A DNA stretch of 64,000 nucleotides from Roseibium marinum (GCF_002906165.1 NZ_PPCN01000003.1:310001-374000); one strand, 5' to 3'. Positions 53,554 through 63,187 are shown, counted from the stretch's first letter. Numbers and translations: made by a program. Notes: generated from the letters alone by a model not told the origin.

Positions 53554-54420
53554 TTGGCCAATTTGCAACTCACCGGCATACTTGCCGCCGTACCCACTCC
53601 CATTGATGGCAGCGGCAGTCCGGATGCGGAGCGTTTTCTCGTGCATGCGCGCTGGGCGCTGGACAATGGCTGCGACGGGCTCAACGTGCTGGGCACGACG
53701 GGGGAGGCCAATTCGTTCTCCTTCGCGCAGCGTGTGCGGCTCATGGAAGCGGCGGCCGGCGGTCTTGAAAGCTCCCGCCTTATGGTCGGTACGGGAACGC
53801 CCGACGCGCCCACGACCATCGACCTGACGCGGGCGGCGGAAGATCTCGGTTTCGCGGCGGTGCTTGTTCTGCCGCCTTATTATTACAAGGGCGTCACCGA
53901 TGAGGGGTTGTTCCGCTGGTTTGCGGACGTGTTGGATGCGACAGGATCGATTGCGACCTATCTCTATAATTTCCCCCAGATGTCGGGCATCAGCCTCTCA
54001 CCCGAGCTTGTCCGCCGGCTGGCGGAAAGCTATCCGGAGCGGATCTCCGGCGCCAAGGACAGCTCCGGCGATCTTGCCTATGCCAGGGAACTCGCCGCCA
54101 TCGGCGGTCTGAACGTTTTCCCGAGCGATGAAACCGCGTTGGCTGCCGCGGACCGGGACGGCTTTGCCGGCTGCATTTCGGGATCCGTCAACGTCACCGC
54201 CCCGCTTGCCGCTGCGCTCTGGCAGAATCAGTCCGATCAGGCGCTGGCGGAAAAGGTTCGCGCCGCACGGCAGAAAATCACCGCGCTGCCGATTATCCCG
54301 GCCGTCAAATACCTCGTCAGCCGCCTGCATTCGGATATCGGATTTGAACGGCTGCTGCCGCCGCACCTGCCGTTGAACAAGGATCAGAAGGCGATGCTGG
54401 CGGACTTCGAAGCCTTTTGA
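53554..54420 (+). CDS. DapA-family aldolase/lyase
   Basis: The product has 288 residues from TTG 53554, after ggaagg. The Schiff-base lysine is K168 in RISGAKDSSGD and the proton-relay tyrosine Y138 in YLYNFPQMSGI. LNVLGTTGEANSF is the carboxylate-binding GTTGE motif. It belongs to the dihydrodipicolinate synthase/N-acetylneuraminate lyase family, acting on pyruvate and an aldehyde; the true substrate is unknown. It converges on the amidohydrolase gene and is paired with the ferredoxin. Confidence 0.9.
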   Translation: MANLQLTGILAAVPTPIDGSGSPDAERFLVHARWALDNGCDGLNVLGTTGEANSFSFAQRVRLMEAAAGGLESSRLMVGTGTPDAPTTIDLTRAAEDLGFAAVLVLPPYYYKGVTDEGLFRWFADVLDATGSIATYLYNFPQMSGISLSPELVRRLAESYPERISGAKDSSGDLAYARELAAIGGLNVFPSDETALAAADRDGFAGCISGSVNVTAPLAAALWQNQSDQALAEKVRAARQKITALPIIPAVKYLVSRLHSDIGFERLLPPHLPLNKDQKAMLADFEAF

Positions 54421-54506
54421 CGCCGCTTACAGGTTCCGCTGTAAAACGGCATGAGCACTGGAACAACTTCGGTGAACCGGACACCGTCCTGTCAGGCAAA
54501 ACAGCG

Positions 54507-55910
54507 TCACGGCCCCCCGTCGCGGTAAAACCGGCGGACCGCCTCGCCAAGACGGCGGGCGAATTGGCGTTCCTCTTGCTTTTCGGGTGCGGAGGCGCGG
54601 GCCTGGCCGACCAGTTCCTTTAGCGCCGCTTCGAAATCGAAACCCGTGAGACGGCCGTCCGCAACGACGGTTTTGCCTGAAATGACGAGATCCTTCACAT
54701 AGCGCCCGCTCATGCGGGTGAGGATTGCTTCCGCTTCGTCGACATCATCGAACATCCGCTCGGACATCATGGCGCCGTAGTCGATAACCACAAGGTCGCC
54801 ATCCGTGCGCTGGTTGATGACGGCGGCGCCGTTGATCGTCGCCGCATCGAAGATTTCACCGGCCTGGATGGCTGGGTCGATCGACGTGCCGCCCTGAAGC
54901 AGCCGCAGCAGCCGCATCTCCTGCCAGATGTCCTGATCGTCGGAAAATCCGGTGCCGTCGAGACCAAGCGCAAACCGCAAACCGGCTGATCTGTAAGCCG
55001 AAACGGGCGCGACCCCCGAGCGCAGACGCAGGTTGGCGGCCGGATTGGACGCAACGACGACGCCCCTTTCAGCCAGCAGTTCGCATTCCCCGGGTGTCAG
55101 GTGTACCCCGTGGGCGACGGCCAGGCGCGGCGACAGGAACCCGATGCTGTCCAGATACCGCACGATGCCGTCCGGGAAGCGTTTATCCAGCCAGTGCCTT
55201 TGGCGCCTGGTTTCCAGCAGATGCATGTGGATCCGGCAATCGAGGGTCCTGGAGGTTTCCGCAATCGCCTCCAGCAACGCGTCACTGCACCATTGCGGCC
55301 CGATCGGACCGAACTGGACATCGACCATCGGGCCGGACTGGGTCCTGACGATGTCGCTGACAACAGCGATCTGTTCCTCGATCGATGCATAGGCCGGCCG
55401 TCTTTTTTCGAACGCTTGCCAATCGTCCTTACCCACATGGGCGCGCAACGCATCGGCGCCCGCATAGGTCCATGGCGCCGTATCGAGCAGCGGGCAGGAG
55501 AGCGCGAGCCTGATGCCGCAGTCGCGGGCCGCCCGGATGACCATAGCGGCTTCATCGGCCAACCCGTCGATCCTGAGCGAGTTGTGGCAGTGCATCGTCG
55601 CGCCGCAACCGTTCAGCGCCAGGCGGCCGAAGGCGACCAGCGCCTCCAGGTAGGGATCCGTGGGGGGACGCAGGCGAAGGCCCGCGATCCAGGGTTCGAG
55701 GGCATCGTCCGGACAGCCGAAATCCAGAGTGCGGATGCCGTAACCATGGTCATGCGCGTTAACGGGGGCGGGCATGGCAAGCCGGCCGTCCGCATCCGGC
55801 GGAGCACCTTCCGTGACGGCGACACCATGCGGCCCGGCGGTAAGCCGGACATCGCGGATTGCCGGCCCGCGCCCCGGATGCGGCAGATACCGCCCTACGC
55901 TGATTTCCAT
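54507..55910 (-). CDS. Cytosine-deaminase-like amidohydrolase, last gene of the catabolic operon
   Basis: The product has 467 residues. The metal ligands are H53 and H55 in PAPVNAHDHGYG, HMHLLETRRQRHW, AHGVHLTPGE and D in LGLDGTGFSDDQD, the set of the mononuclear cytosine deaminase/hydantoinase group. It should hydrolyse a C-N bond (deamination or amide cleavage). It overlaps the LysR gene by 16 bp and is transcribed with the eight-gene leftward run. Compound class unknown. Confidence 0.85.
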   Translation of the reverse strand: MEISVGRYLPHPGRGPAIRDVRLTAGPHGVAVTEGAPPDADGRLAMPAPVNAHDHGYGIRTLDFGCPDDALEPWIAGLRLRPPTDPYLEALVAFGRLALNGCGATMHCHNSLRIDGLADEAAMVIRAARDCGIRLALSCPLLDTAPWTYAGADALRAHVGKDDWQAFEKRRPAYASIEEQIAVVSDIVRTQSGPMVDVQFGPIGPQWCSDALLEAIAETSRTLDCRIHMHLLETRRQRHWLDKRFPDGIVRYLDSIGFLSPRLAVAHGVHLTPGECELLAERGVVVASNPAANLRLRSGVAPVSAYRSAGLRFALGLDGTGFSDDQDIWQEMRLLRLLQGGTSIDPAIQAGEIFDAATINGAAVINQRTDGDLVVIDYGAMMSERMFDDVDEAEAILTRMSGRYVKDLVISGKTVVADGRLTGFDFEAALKELVGQARASAPEKQEERQFARRLGEAVRRFYRDGGP

Positions 55911-56836
55911 CGCGCTTTCCAGGAAGGAGAGTTCCAGGTGACATCGAGGTCTTTCAGCGCCTGGCCAAGCTGGTCGATCATCGCTTCGGCCGCATGGGTC
56001 AGGCGGCGGCGGCGCGGCACGAGAATTCCGAGCCGCAGCGAATCGAGCTTGGAGCCCCGCAAGGGAATGCCGACGATGGTTCCCGCCCGCATCTCGTCGA
56101 TCATGCCGATGGGTGTGTAGAAGGCGATGCCCGCGTCCATCAGCACCATCGATCGCAGCATGTTGAGGCTGTTCGACGTGACCAGCGTGCGCCCGGTGCG
56201 CTCGAACACCGACAGTTCAACATCGATGAGGAACCGCGTGGGCGTGCTGTCCATATGCAGGAGCAGATTGTAATCGGCGCAATCGGTCAGAGACACGGAT
56301 TCCTTTTTCCCCAGCGGGTGGTCGGCCGCGACCATGGCCATCAGCGGCATGGGGACGTCGTGCACGAATTCGGTGTCTTCGGGAAAATCCAGGCCGAAAG
56401 TCGCGGCGAAATCCGCTTCGCCGTTGGCGACCAGGTCGGTAACGCGGATATGCGAGCCGCCATGGACGCGAAAATCGACGTCCGGATTCTGCTGGTGAAA
56501 GGCCATCACCTGCTCGGGCAGAAAATGGACAAGCAGGCTGTCGAGTGCGGCGATTTTCACCGTACCCGTGTTCTTGCCGCCGAGAGCGCCTATCTCGCTT
56601 TTGAGAAACTCGAAGTCCTCGAGTGTCGCCTTGGCGTGGCGCAATGTAACGATACCGGCCTGGGTCAGCCGCAATCCGTTCGGCAGGCGTTCGAACAGCG
56701 GCGTGCCGAGCTCATCCTCAAGTTTCTGGATTTGGCGGCTGACGGCGGAACTCGCCACGTGCAGTTCTTCCGACGCCTTGCGGATGGATCCGGCCCGGGC
56801 GACGACGACGAAATATCGCAATACGGCGGCATGCAT
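55895..56836 (-). CDS. LysR-family regulator encoded inside the catabolic operon
   Basis: The product has 313 residues. HTH: VVARAGSIRKASEELHVASS and AVSRQIQKLEDELGTPLFER. The co-inducer domain (FLPEQVMAFHQQNPDVDFRV) follows. It lies between the enoyl-CoA hydratase and amidohydrolase genes on the same strand, so it is an in-operon regulator, presumably sensing a pathway intermediate. Confidence 0.93.
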   Translation of the reverse strand: MHAAVLRYFVVVARAGSIRKASEELHVASSAVSRQIQKLEDELGTPLFERLPNGLRLTQAGIVTLRHAKATLEDFEFLKSEIGALGGKNTGTVKIAALDSLLVHFLPEQVMAFHQQNPDVDFRVHGGSHIRVTDLVANGEADFAATFGLDFPEDTEFVHDVPMPLMAMVAADHPLGKKESVSLTDCADYNLLLHMDSTPTRFLIDVELSVFERTGRTLVTSNSLNMLRSMVLMDAGIAFYTPIGMIDEMRAGTIVGIPLRGSKLDSLRLGILVPRRRRLTHAAEAMIDQLGQALKDLDVTWNSPSWKARWKSA

Positions 56837-56879
56837 GTCCGTGTTCCTCGTGCCAATGGTTGCCGCCGTTCGGTTTTCT

Positions 56880-57653
56880 TTACCTGCCTTGCCAGACCGG
56901 CGCCCGTTTTTCCTGAAATGCCTTCACACCTTCGATCCCGTCCTCGCTGGTCAGCGCCGCGATGAGTGCGGGTAGCTTCAGCGCCTGTGCCTCCGCGGGC
57001 GCAAGATGCGCGGTGCGGTTGACCGTCTGCTTGATAGCCCGCAACGATAATGGCGCACAGGCGAGGATGTCCGCAACCCACCTTTCGACGGTTGCGTCGA
57101 GATCGTCCGGTGCGCAAACCTCGTTGACGAGGCCCCAGCGGTGGAGTTCACCGGCGGGGACTTGCCGTCCGGTCATCAGCATGCCCATCGCCAGGTTGTG
57201 CGGGATCTTCCTGGGCAGCATCACCATGCCGCCATCGAGCGGCATGCGTCCGACCCGCCCCTCGGGAAGCGAAAACCGCGCGGTCTCGGCGGCAACAACG
57301 ATATCGCAGCCGAGCACCATCTCGAAGCCGCCGCCAAGCGCATAACCATTGACGCGCGCAATCACGGGGATGTCGAGCGTGCGCCGGAAGGCGATGCCGC
57401 CGAAGCCGTTCGGGCGGGGATCGGCCCAGTAGTCAACGCCCTGCTTGCCGGTGTCCTTCAGGTCGGCGCCAGCGCAGAAGGCCTTTTCTCCCGCTCCCGT
57501 CAGCACGATGCACGAGATGTCGTCTCGGCTTTCGAGGTCCGACCAGATTCGTTCCAGTTCGGTGTCCGCGTCGGCATCGACCGCATTCAGCCGCGCCGGA
57601 CGGTCTATGGTGACGCGCGCGATGCGGCCTTCGGTTTCGTATCTGACCGTCAC
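56880..57653 (-). CDS. Enoyl-CoA hydratase/isomerase, CaiD-like
   Basis: The product has 257 residues of the crotonase fold. The CoA/oxyanion loop is GEKAFCAGADLKDTG, the second loop VNGYALGGGFEMVLGCDIVV with catalytic-type Glu, and FSLPEGRVGRMPLDGGMVML follows. The GGGFEMVLGCDI and SLPEGRVG pattern is close to carnitinyl-CoA dehydratase CaiD. It would hydrate or dehydrate an acyl-CoA. It starts 4 bp inside the CoA-transferase gene. Confidence 0.9.
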   Translation of the reverse strand: MTVRYETEGRIARVTIDRPARLNAVDADADTELERIWSDLESRDDISCIVLTGAGEKAFCAGADLKDTGKQGVDYWADPRPNGFGGIAFRRTLDIPVIARVNGYALGGGFEMVLGCDIVVAAETARFSLPEGRVGRMPLDGGMVMLPRKIPHNLAMGMLMTGRQVPAGELHRWGLVNEVCAPDDLDATVERWVADILACAPLSLRAIKQTVNRTAHLAPAEAQALKLPALIAALTSEDGIEGVKAFQEKRAPVWQGR

Positions 57654-58810
57654 GCCACGTCCACCTTCTGGCGTGCCGGAGCGGGGTTCAGATACTCGTC
57701 ATTGTGCTCGCCAAGCCTGGGTGGCTTTTGCCGTACGGTGACGACCGCCGCCGACATGTCGATCGGGCTGCCGATGAGACGGACCGGTCCCGCCTCGGTG
57801 CGTCCGGCCTCGATGATCATGCGGTTGACCAGCGTCTGCTCGTCTTCGAGCGCTTCCCCCAGGGTCTTGACCGGCGCGCACAGGATATCGACCTCTTCGA
57901 GACGTCCGATCCAGTAAGCGCTGGTGTTCTTTGCGAAATGCTCACGGAAGATCGCCTGAAGGTCGGGCCTGTGTTCCATCTGGCGGTCGAAATCGCTGTA
58001 GCGCGGGTCTGTCGACATGTCGTCGATCTCAAGCGCCTGGCAGATGTCGCGCAGCGGATTTTCCTTGAAGGCGCCGACCATGACGATCGGCCGGTCGGTC
58101 GTGTCGAAGACGCCCGAAAGCGGAAAGGCCGCCCAGTTGAGGTCCTTGTTGCGCATCATCAGCGCGGCGGCTTCCTGCATCTGCATGGCCAGCATGGAAT
58201 TATAGAGGCTGACGCTGACCGTCTGTCCTTCACCGGTCTTCTGTCGCTGCAAAAGAGCCAGGAGAATACCCTGAACGAGGTGCATTCCGGCCGAATAGTC
58301 GCACAGCGCCGTCGGATAGATCGAGGTCGGCAGCGCCGGATCCTGCTTGCGGTTCATCACGCCGGTCATCGCCTGGGCGAGAATGTCCTGGCCGCCCTTG
58401 TGGACATAGGGGCCCTTGAGGCCAAAGCCGGTGCCGATGGCGAAGATGACACCGGGATTGGTTTTCCTCAAGTCCTCGAAGCCGAAGCCCATCCGTTCCA
58501 TGACGCCGGGTCGGAAATTGCTGACGACGACATCCGCGGAATCGATCAATTCGTGTATCCGCTGCCGCGTCTCGTCCGACTTCAGGTTGGCCGCGACGCT
58601 CTTTTTGTTGCGGTTCAGCGAGCAGAATACCGGATTGTTCAGTCCGTCCGGATCGCTGCCGAGCGACCAGCGCGACAGATCGCCGATCTTCTCCTTTTCG
58701 ATCTTGATCACCTCGGCGCCGTAGTCGGCCAGCACCTGGGTACACGATGGGCCGAGCATAACCTGGGTGAAATCGATCACCCGGATACCGTCAAGTGGCA
58801 GACAGGTCAT
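57650..58810 (-). CDS. CaiB/BaiF family CoA-transferase
   Basis: The true gene runs from ATG 58810 (MTCLPLDGIRVIDF), 386 residues; a longer open frame to 59836 lies antiparallel inside the FAD oxidoreductase. FTQVMLGPSCTQVLADYGAE and GPYVHKGGQDILAQAMTG contain the family N-terminus and the catalytic D142. Together with the CaiD-like gene it forms a CaiB/CaiD pair that would activate and process a carboxylic acid as its CoA ester. Confidence 0.92.
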   Translation of the reverse strand: MTCLPLDGIRVIDFTQVMLGPSCTQVLADYGAEVIKIEKEKIGDLSRWSLGSDPDGLNNPVFCSLNRNKKSVAANLKSDETRQRIHELIDSADVVVSNFRPGVMERMGFGFEDLRKTNPGVIFAIGTGFGLKGPYVHKGGQDILAQAMTGVMNRKQDPALPTSIYPTALCDYSAGMHLVQGILLALLQRQKTGEGQTVSVSLYNSMLAMQMQEAAALMMRNKDLNWAAFPLSGVFDTTDRPIVMVGAFKENPLRDICQALEIDDMSTDPRYSDFDRQMEHRPDLQAIFREHFAKNTSAYWIGRLEEVDILCAPVKTLGEALEDEQTLVNRMIIEAGRTEAGPVRLIGSPIDMSAAVVTVRQKPPRLGEHNDEYLNPAPARQKVDVA

Positions 58811-60168
58811 TCGGCTGCCTCCAGCATGTTGGCGTTGGCCGAGGGCACATCGCCCGGATCGGCGCCCTGGGCGCGCATCTGTTTCTGGATGGCGGCGACA
58901 TCGGCATCGCGTACCGGCACACCGGCATTGAGCGCGACGGTCGCGGCGATGCCGGCGGCCTCGCCCATCGCCATGCAGGGCGGGATCTCCCTGCTGGATT
59001 TCTGCGCCTGCGGCGTTGCCGAATAATGGCGGCCGGCGACCAGCAGCTGATCGACATCGCGCGGGACCATGGCCCGGTATGGGGTATAGTAGTCTCTGCC
59101 CCGGCAGACCGAGTCGGTAAAGTGGCGGCGGTTCATCACGTCGTCCTTGGTCACGACGTATTCGCCGACAAGCTGGCGGGTCTGGCGCACACCGGTCTGC
59201 GGCGCGAAATCGACCACGTAAGCCTTTTCGAAGCCGGGCAGGTTGGCGCGGGCGAATTCCATCAGCCGCTGCATGCGTTCGCGCCCGTCCAGTTCGGCCG
59301 CCGTCAGGTCGGCGACCCGGATCCCGGAATATTTCGGCATATGCGGGCAATTGAGCCAGATGATGCCGGGCAGGGGGGTCTTCAGCCACCAGAAGTTCCA
59401 GCAGCCGCCGATGATGCGCTTGGCCTGATGATCGAGTTCGGCGAATTTCTCGGGCTCGGAAAACTGGAATTCTTCCGCCGCGTCCGTGTCGACACCTCCC
59501 CAGCGCGACACGGTGGTCAGGATGAAGGAGCTTTCCTCGAAGCGGGCGCCGGCGCTCGCGGCCACGTCCAGGTCGCCTGAGGTGTCGATGACAACATCTC
59601 CGAGGATGGCCTGACGGCCCTCCTTGGTCTCGCAGATAACACCCTTGATCACCCCGTCCTCGACGATTGACGAGGAGAACCAGCTGTGCAGCCGCAGCTT
59701 GACATTGGCGCCGGCGGTCAGCGCGTAGGAGGAGCGCTTGAAGGCGTCGGGATCGAAGGCGGCAGCGAAGCAAATCGGATGCGGCATCGAATTCGTGTGG
59801 AAGTCGAACAGTCCCCAGCGGGCCCATTTGCGCCACATCTGATCCGTTTCACGGGTGATCGGCATGCGGTCCTGCATGGGCGGGACAACGCACAGGCCCC
59901 AGGAACGCATCTGTTCGATCATCTCAAGACAGATGCCTTTCACCGTGATCTCGGTGTTGTTGTGCATGTCGTCGAGAATGAGAACCATGCCGCCCGAGGC
60001 GAGACCGCCGAGATAGGGATATCGCTCCAGCAGCGTGACCGAGGCGCCGTTGCGGGCGGCCGAGACGGCGGCTGCAATGCCGGCGGGGCCGCCGCCGACC
60101 ACGACGACATCCGTTTTGTCGACGATTTTCGCTTCGCGGGAAGCTTCGTGGATGGTCGGCGTGGTCAT
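58807..60168 (-). CDS. FAD-dependent oxidoreductase (FAD_oxidored type)
   Basis: The product has 453 residues. DVVVVGGGPAGIAAAVSAAR is the dinucleotide-binding motif at about 19-38, followed by LLERYPYLGGLASGGMV. GDVVIDTSGDLDVAASAGAR is the second FAD contact, typical of the FAD_oxidored (PF12831) family also found with CoA-pathway genes. Substrate unknown. ATGA overlap (58807-58810) with the CaiB-like gene places it directly upstream in the operon. Confidence 0.88.
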   Translation of the reverse strand: MTTPTIHEASREAKIVDKTDVVVVGGGPAGIAAAVSAARNGASVTLLERYPYLGGLASGGMVLILDDMHNNTEITVKGICLEMIEQMRSWGLCVVPPMQDRMPITRETDQMWRKWARWGLFDFHTNSMPHPICFAAAFDPDAFKRSSYALTAGANVKLRLHSWFSSSIVEDGVIKGVICETKEGRQAILGDVVIDTSGDLDVAASAGARFEESSFILTTVSRWGGVDTDAAEEFQFSEPEKFAELDHQAKRIIGGCWNFWWLKTPLPGIIWLNCPHMPKYSGIRVADLTAAELDGRERMQRLMEFARANLPGFEKAYVVDFAPQTGVRQTRQLVGEYVVTKDDVMNRRHFTDSVCRGRDYYTPYRAMVPRDVDQLLVAGRHYSATPQAQKSSREIPPCMAMGEAAGIAATVALNAGVPVRDADVAAIQKQMRAQGADPGDVPSANANMLEAAE

Positions 60169-60198
60169 GGGTTCCTCCGTTTATTTCCGATTGTGCGT

Positions 60199-61017
60199 TC
60201 AGTGCGCGTCGGGTGTTTTCCAGTGGATCAGCCGCGCTTCGGCGAAACTGACGAGAGAAAAGAGCGTCACGGCGAGAAGCGCCGCGGTGAACACCGTCGC
60301 GTAAAGCAACGGCGCGCGAAAATTGTAGGTCGCCTCGATAATCAGGGCGCCGAGGCCGAAATTCGAGCCGATCCATTCCGCCACGATGGCGCCGATGACG
60401 CAGGTGGTGCTGGCGATTTTCAGGGCGGCGAACAGGAAGGGCAGGGAACTCTGGAGGCGGACCTTCCAGAAGACTTCGCCATTCGACGCCGACAGGATAC
60501 GCATCAGGTCGAGGGTCGCCGGCGAAACCGCTTTCAGGCCGCGCACCATGTTGACCAGGGTCGGGAAGAAACAGATCAGGGCCGCGATGATGATCTTCGG
60601 CGCAAGCCCGTTGCCGAAGATCAGCACGAGGATGGGGGCAACGGCGATGATCGGGATCGTGTTGATGAATACGGCGATCGGATAGAAGGCCCGTTCCGCG
60701 AGCCTCGAATGGACGAACCAGACGGCCAGAAGGATCGCCACCGCATTGCCGAAAATAAAGCCGAGCAGAGCCTCATAGAGTGTCGGCCAGAAGTTGCTGA
60801 ACAGCATCCAGCCATTGGATCTGAAGGCGCCCACAACGTCGATCGGGCTCGGCGCCATGTAGGTGGGAATGGAAAAAAACCACACGATGAACTGCCAGGC
60901 GGCCAGCAGGCCGACTACGGCGGCAACCACCGGCAGGCGGTACCTGACCCGTTCGGCGAATTCGAACAGGCCGGCCGGACGGACGTTTGAATCCTGCGAC
61001 ACCACGCTCATCAGCAT
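60199..61017 (-). CDS. ABC importer permease (SsuC/TauC type)
   Basis: The product has 272 residues with six membrane segments (FIVWFFSIPTYMAPSPIDVV; IAVAPILVLIFGNGLAPKII; VNMVRGLKAVSPATLDLMRI as the EAA loop region). The pattern belongs to the nitrate/sulfonate/taurine permease family. It works with the ATPase (61011) and binding protein (61832). Confidence 0.92.
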   Translation of the reverse strand: MLMSVVSQDSNVRPAGLFEFAERVRYRLPVVAAVVGLLAAWQFIVWFFSIPTYMAPSPIDVVGAFRSNGWMLFSNFWPTLYEALLGFIFGNAVAILLAVWFVHSRLAERAFYPIAVFINTIPIIAVAPILVLIFGNGLAPKIIIAALICFFPTLVNMVRGLKAVSPATLDLMRILSASNGEVFWKVRLQSSLPFLFAALKIASTTCVIGAIVAEWIGSNFGLGALIIEATYNFRAPLLYATVFTAALLAVTLFSLVSFAEARLIHWKTPDAH

Positions 61018-61835
61018 TCTTCCAGCAGTCGGCGCAAATGCGCCGAGATTTCAACAAACGCCAGCGTGTCACGGTCGGTCAGCCTGCGCGGATAGGGCAG
61101 GTCGACGGCCATGAACTCCTTCACCCGACCCGGATGCGAGGCAAGAACCAGCACCTGCTGACCGAGAAAGGCGGCTTCGGGAATGGAGTGGGTGACGAAT
61201 ACGATCGTCGTCCCCGTTTCCTGCCAGATGCGCAGAAGTTCCTCATTCAGCTTGTCGCGGGTGATCTCGTCGAGCGCCCCGAAAGGCTCGTCCATCAGCA
61301 GGATCTTCGGCTTGGTGACGAGGGCGCGGGCGATCGCCACGCGCTGGCGCATACCACCGGAGAGTTCCGAAGGCAGCGCGTTCTCGCGGCCCGCCAGACC
61401 GACAACCTCCAGCAGCCGGGCCGGTTCGCCATCATCCACGGTACCGCCGCCGCCCACTTCCAGCGGCAGGCGGACGTTGTCGATGGCCGAACGCCACGGA
61501 AGAAGGGTCGCCTCCTGGAAGACGAAGGAAAAGTTTCTGTCGCGGCGGGCATCGGCCGGCGTGTGCCCGAGAACGACGATTTCTCCCTCGCTCGCGGGCA
61601 CAAGATCGGCAATCGCGCGCAACAGCGTGGATTTTCCGCATCCGGAGGGACCGATCATCGTGACGAACGATCCCGCCTTTATCTCCACGGACACATCGGA
61701 CAGGGCGGTGACGGCGTTTTCGCCGTCACCGAACCGGACATCCAGATTGCGGACCGAAACCGCGGCCTGGTCGGGGGAAGTCATCCCGTCGGGGCTGACG
61801 CCGGACGGGATCACCGCCGCCGCCTGCCCGATCAT
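61011..61835 (-). CDS. ABC importer ATPase (SsuB/TauB type)
   Basis: The product has 274 residues. Walker A MIGPSGCGKST, Q-loop FVFQEATLLPW, signature LSGGMRQRVAIARAL and Walker B ILLMDEPFGALDEITRDKLN are complete, with H in VFVTHSIPEA. It overlaps the binding-protein stop by 4 bp and the permease start by 7 bp. Confidence 0.95.
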   Translation of the reverse strand: MIGQAAAVIPSGVSPDGMTSPDQAAVSVRNLDVRFGDGENAVTALSDVSVEIKAGSFVTMIGPSGCGKSTLLRAIADLVPASEGEIVVLGHTPADARRDRNFSFVFQEATLLPWRSAIDNVRLPLEVGGGGTVDDGEPARLLEVVGLAGRENALPSELSGGMRQRVAIARALVTKPKILLMDEPFGALDEITRDKLNEELLRIWQETGTTIVFVTHSIPEAAFLGQQVLVLASHPGRVKEFMAVDLPYPRRLTDRDTLAFVEISAHLRRLLEEC

Positions 61836-62869
61836 CCCGCAACCTCTTTGCGGATGCCGGTTGTGGCATCGAGGATCGCGGTCGTCATGACGTCGTCCAC
61901 GGTCGGTACGGTTCCCTTGAACTGGTCAAGCGAGGCGTAGGTATCGATCTGGGCCGCCCAGTTTTCGCGGTTCATGGTGGCCCAGCCGTTTTGATAGGTC
62001 GTCTCGTCGAAACTGAAATCGAGCACCGATCCGACCGCTTCCAGCTCGCTCGCCTTGTCGAGATTCGGATAGGTCTCCACGAGAAGCGAGACCGCCTCTT
62101 CGGGATTCTGTCTGGCATAACCCCAGCCGCGCGCCGAGCCACGCAGGAAACCGGACAGGACTTCCGGGGTCTCGTTCAGCGTTTCGTCGGTGGCGAAATA
62201 GACATTGGCGTAGAGCTGAATGCCCGTGTCCCACAGCATCATGTCGACCCGGTCATCGCCGAGGATCTTCAGGGCATTGGTGTTTGTCAGCCAACCCGTG
62301 ACCGCCTGTGCCTGTCCGGTCAACAGCTGGTTCATGTCCGAACCCATGTTGACCGCATTAACCTGATCTTCGCTGATATTGTTCTTTGCAAGCAGCGCGC
62401 GCAGCAAAATCATGGCGGTCGGTTGTGTCGCGATCGTCTTGCCGATCATGTCCTTGGGAGTGCGGATCGGATCGCCCGTCAAGGAGTAGTAAGTGAAGGG
62501 ATGTTTCTGATATCCGGCGGCGAAGGCCTTGATCGGGATGCCGGCGGAACGCGCGAGCATGACGGACGGGCTGGAAGAGGTCTGGCCAAGTGTCTGATGA
62601 CCGGCTGCGACCCCGCCGACACCGTCGACATTCGGTCCGCCCGGCGTGATTTCGAGATCCACGCCTTCCTCGGTGTAAAAACCCTTCTTGGCGGCGACGA
62701 CCTCACCGAGGATGCCGTTGGATGCAAGCCAGCCAAGCTGCATCTTCACTTTCGCGGCGGACTGTGCACCGGCCGGCAGCACGCTTATCAAGCTGCTTCC
62801 GGCGGCAAGACCCGCTAATGTTGCTGTATTTTTGAGAAAATCGCGTCTTTTTACCTCAAATTCCGGCAT
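61832..62869 (-). CDS. ABC importer substrate-binding protein (NMT1/THI5-like), Tat-type signal
   Basis: The product has 345 residues from ATG 62869 with ggaggt 7 bases upstream. The N-terminus, EVKRRDFLKNTATLAGLAAG, is a twin-arginine signal. QLGWLASNGILGEVVAAKKG and FYTEEGVDLEITPGGPNVDG are NMT1-like SBP signatures, as in binding proteins for nitrogen heterocycles, thiamine precursors and aromatic sulfonates. It begins the leftward operon and the next gene overlaps by 4 bp. Confidence 0.9.
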   Translation of the reverse strand: MPEFEVKRRDFLKNTATLAGLAAGSSLISVLPAGAQSAAKVKMQLGWLASNGILGEVVAAKKGFYTEEGVDLEITPGGPNVDGVGGVAAGHQTLGQTSSSPSVMLARSAGIPIKAFAAGYQKHPFTYYSLTGDPIRTPKDMIGKTIATQPTAMILLRALLAKNNISEDQVNAVNMGSDMNQLLTGQAQAVTGWLTNTNALKILGDDRVDMMLWDTGIQLYANVYFATDETLNETPEVLSGFLRGSARGWGYARQNPEEAVSLLVETYPNLDKASELEAVGSVLDFSFDETTYQNGWATMNRENWAAQIDTYASLDQFKGTVPTVDDVMTTAILDATTGIRKEVAG

Positions 62870-63151
62870 TCGTACCTCCATTAGACGGGTTAGGACATGC
62901 CTTGCGGTGTGCCATCGTCGGATGAAGATTTAAGAATGTGCAAATTTACCGTTCGAATAAAGAAGAATGATTCGGACTAAACATTGCCAAAAAAGCAACG
63001 CTGTCACCGGAGCGGGCTGGTTGCCGCTGCGGATACAAGCAATTTTGCGAACGCCGCGCACCGGGACAAAAGACCTTCCCGGACCAAATCAGGTGGTACG
63101 AAATAGCCCGGCCGCAAGTTTCCACAGTGCCTCTTCTGGTTCAGTCGATAG

Positions 63152-63187
63152 AAAAAAAGGGCGGCCCAAACGGCCGCCCAAAAAAAA
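63152..63187 (-). terminator. Strong intrinsic terminator facing the minus strand
   Basis: On the plus strand GGGCGGCC (63159-63166), loop caaac, GGCCGCCC (63172-63179), flanked by seven A on the left and eight A on the right. Read on the minus strand it is an 8-bp GC stem followed by seven T, the ideal form; on the plus strand the 3' tail is A-rich and would not terminate. Confidence 0.75.

Noticed and set aside
58811-59836. N-terminal extension of the CaiB-like frame to 59836
   Set aside because: Lies antiparallel-in-frame inside the FAD oxidoreductase gene; the family N-terminus begins at 58810.
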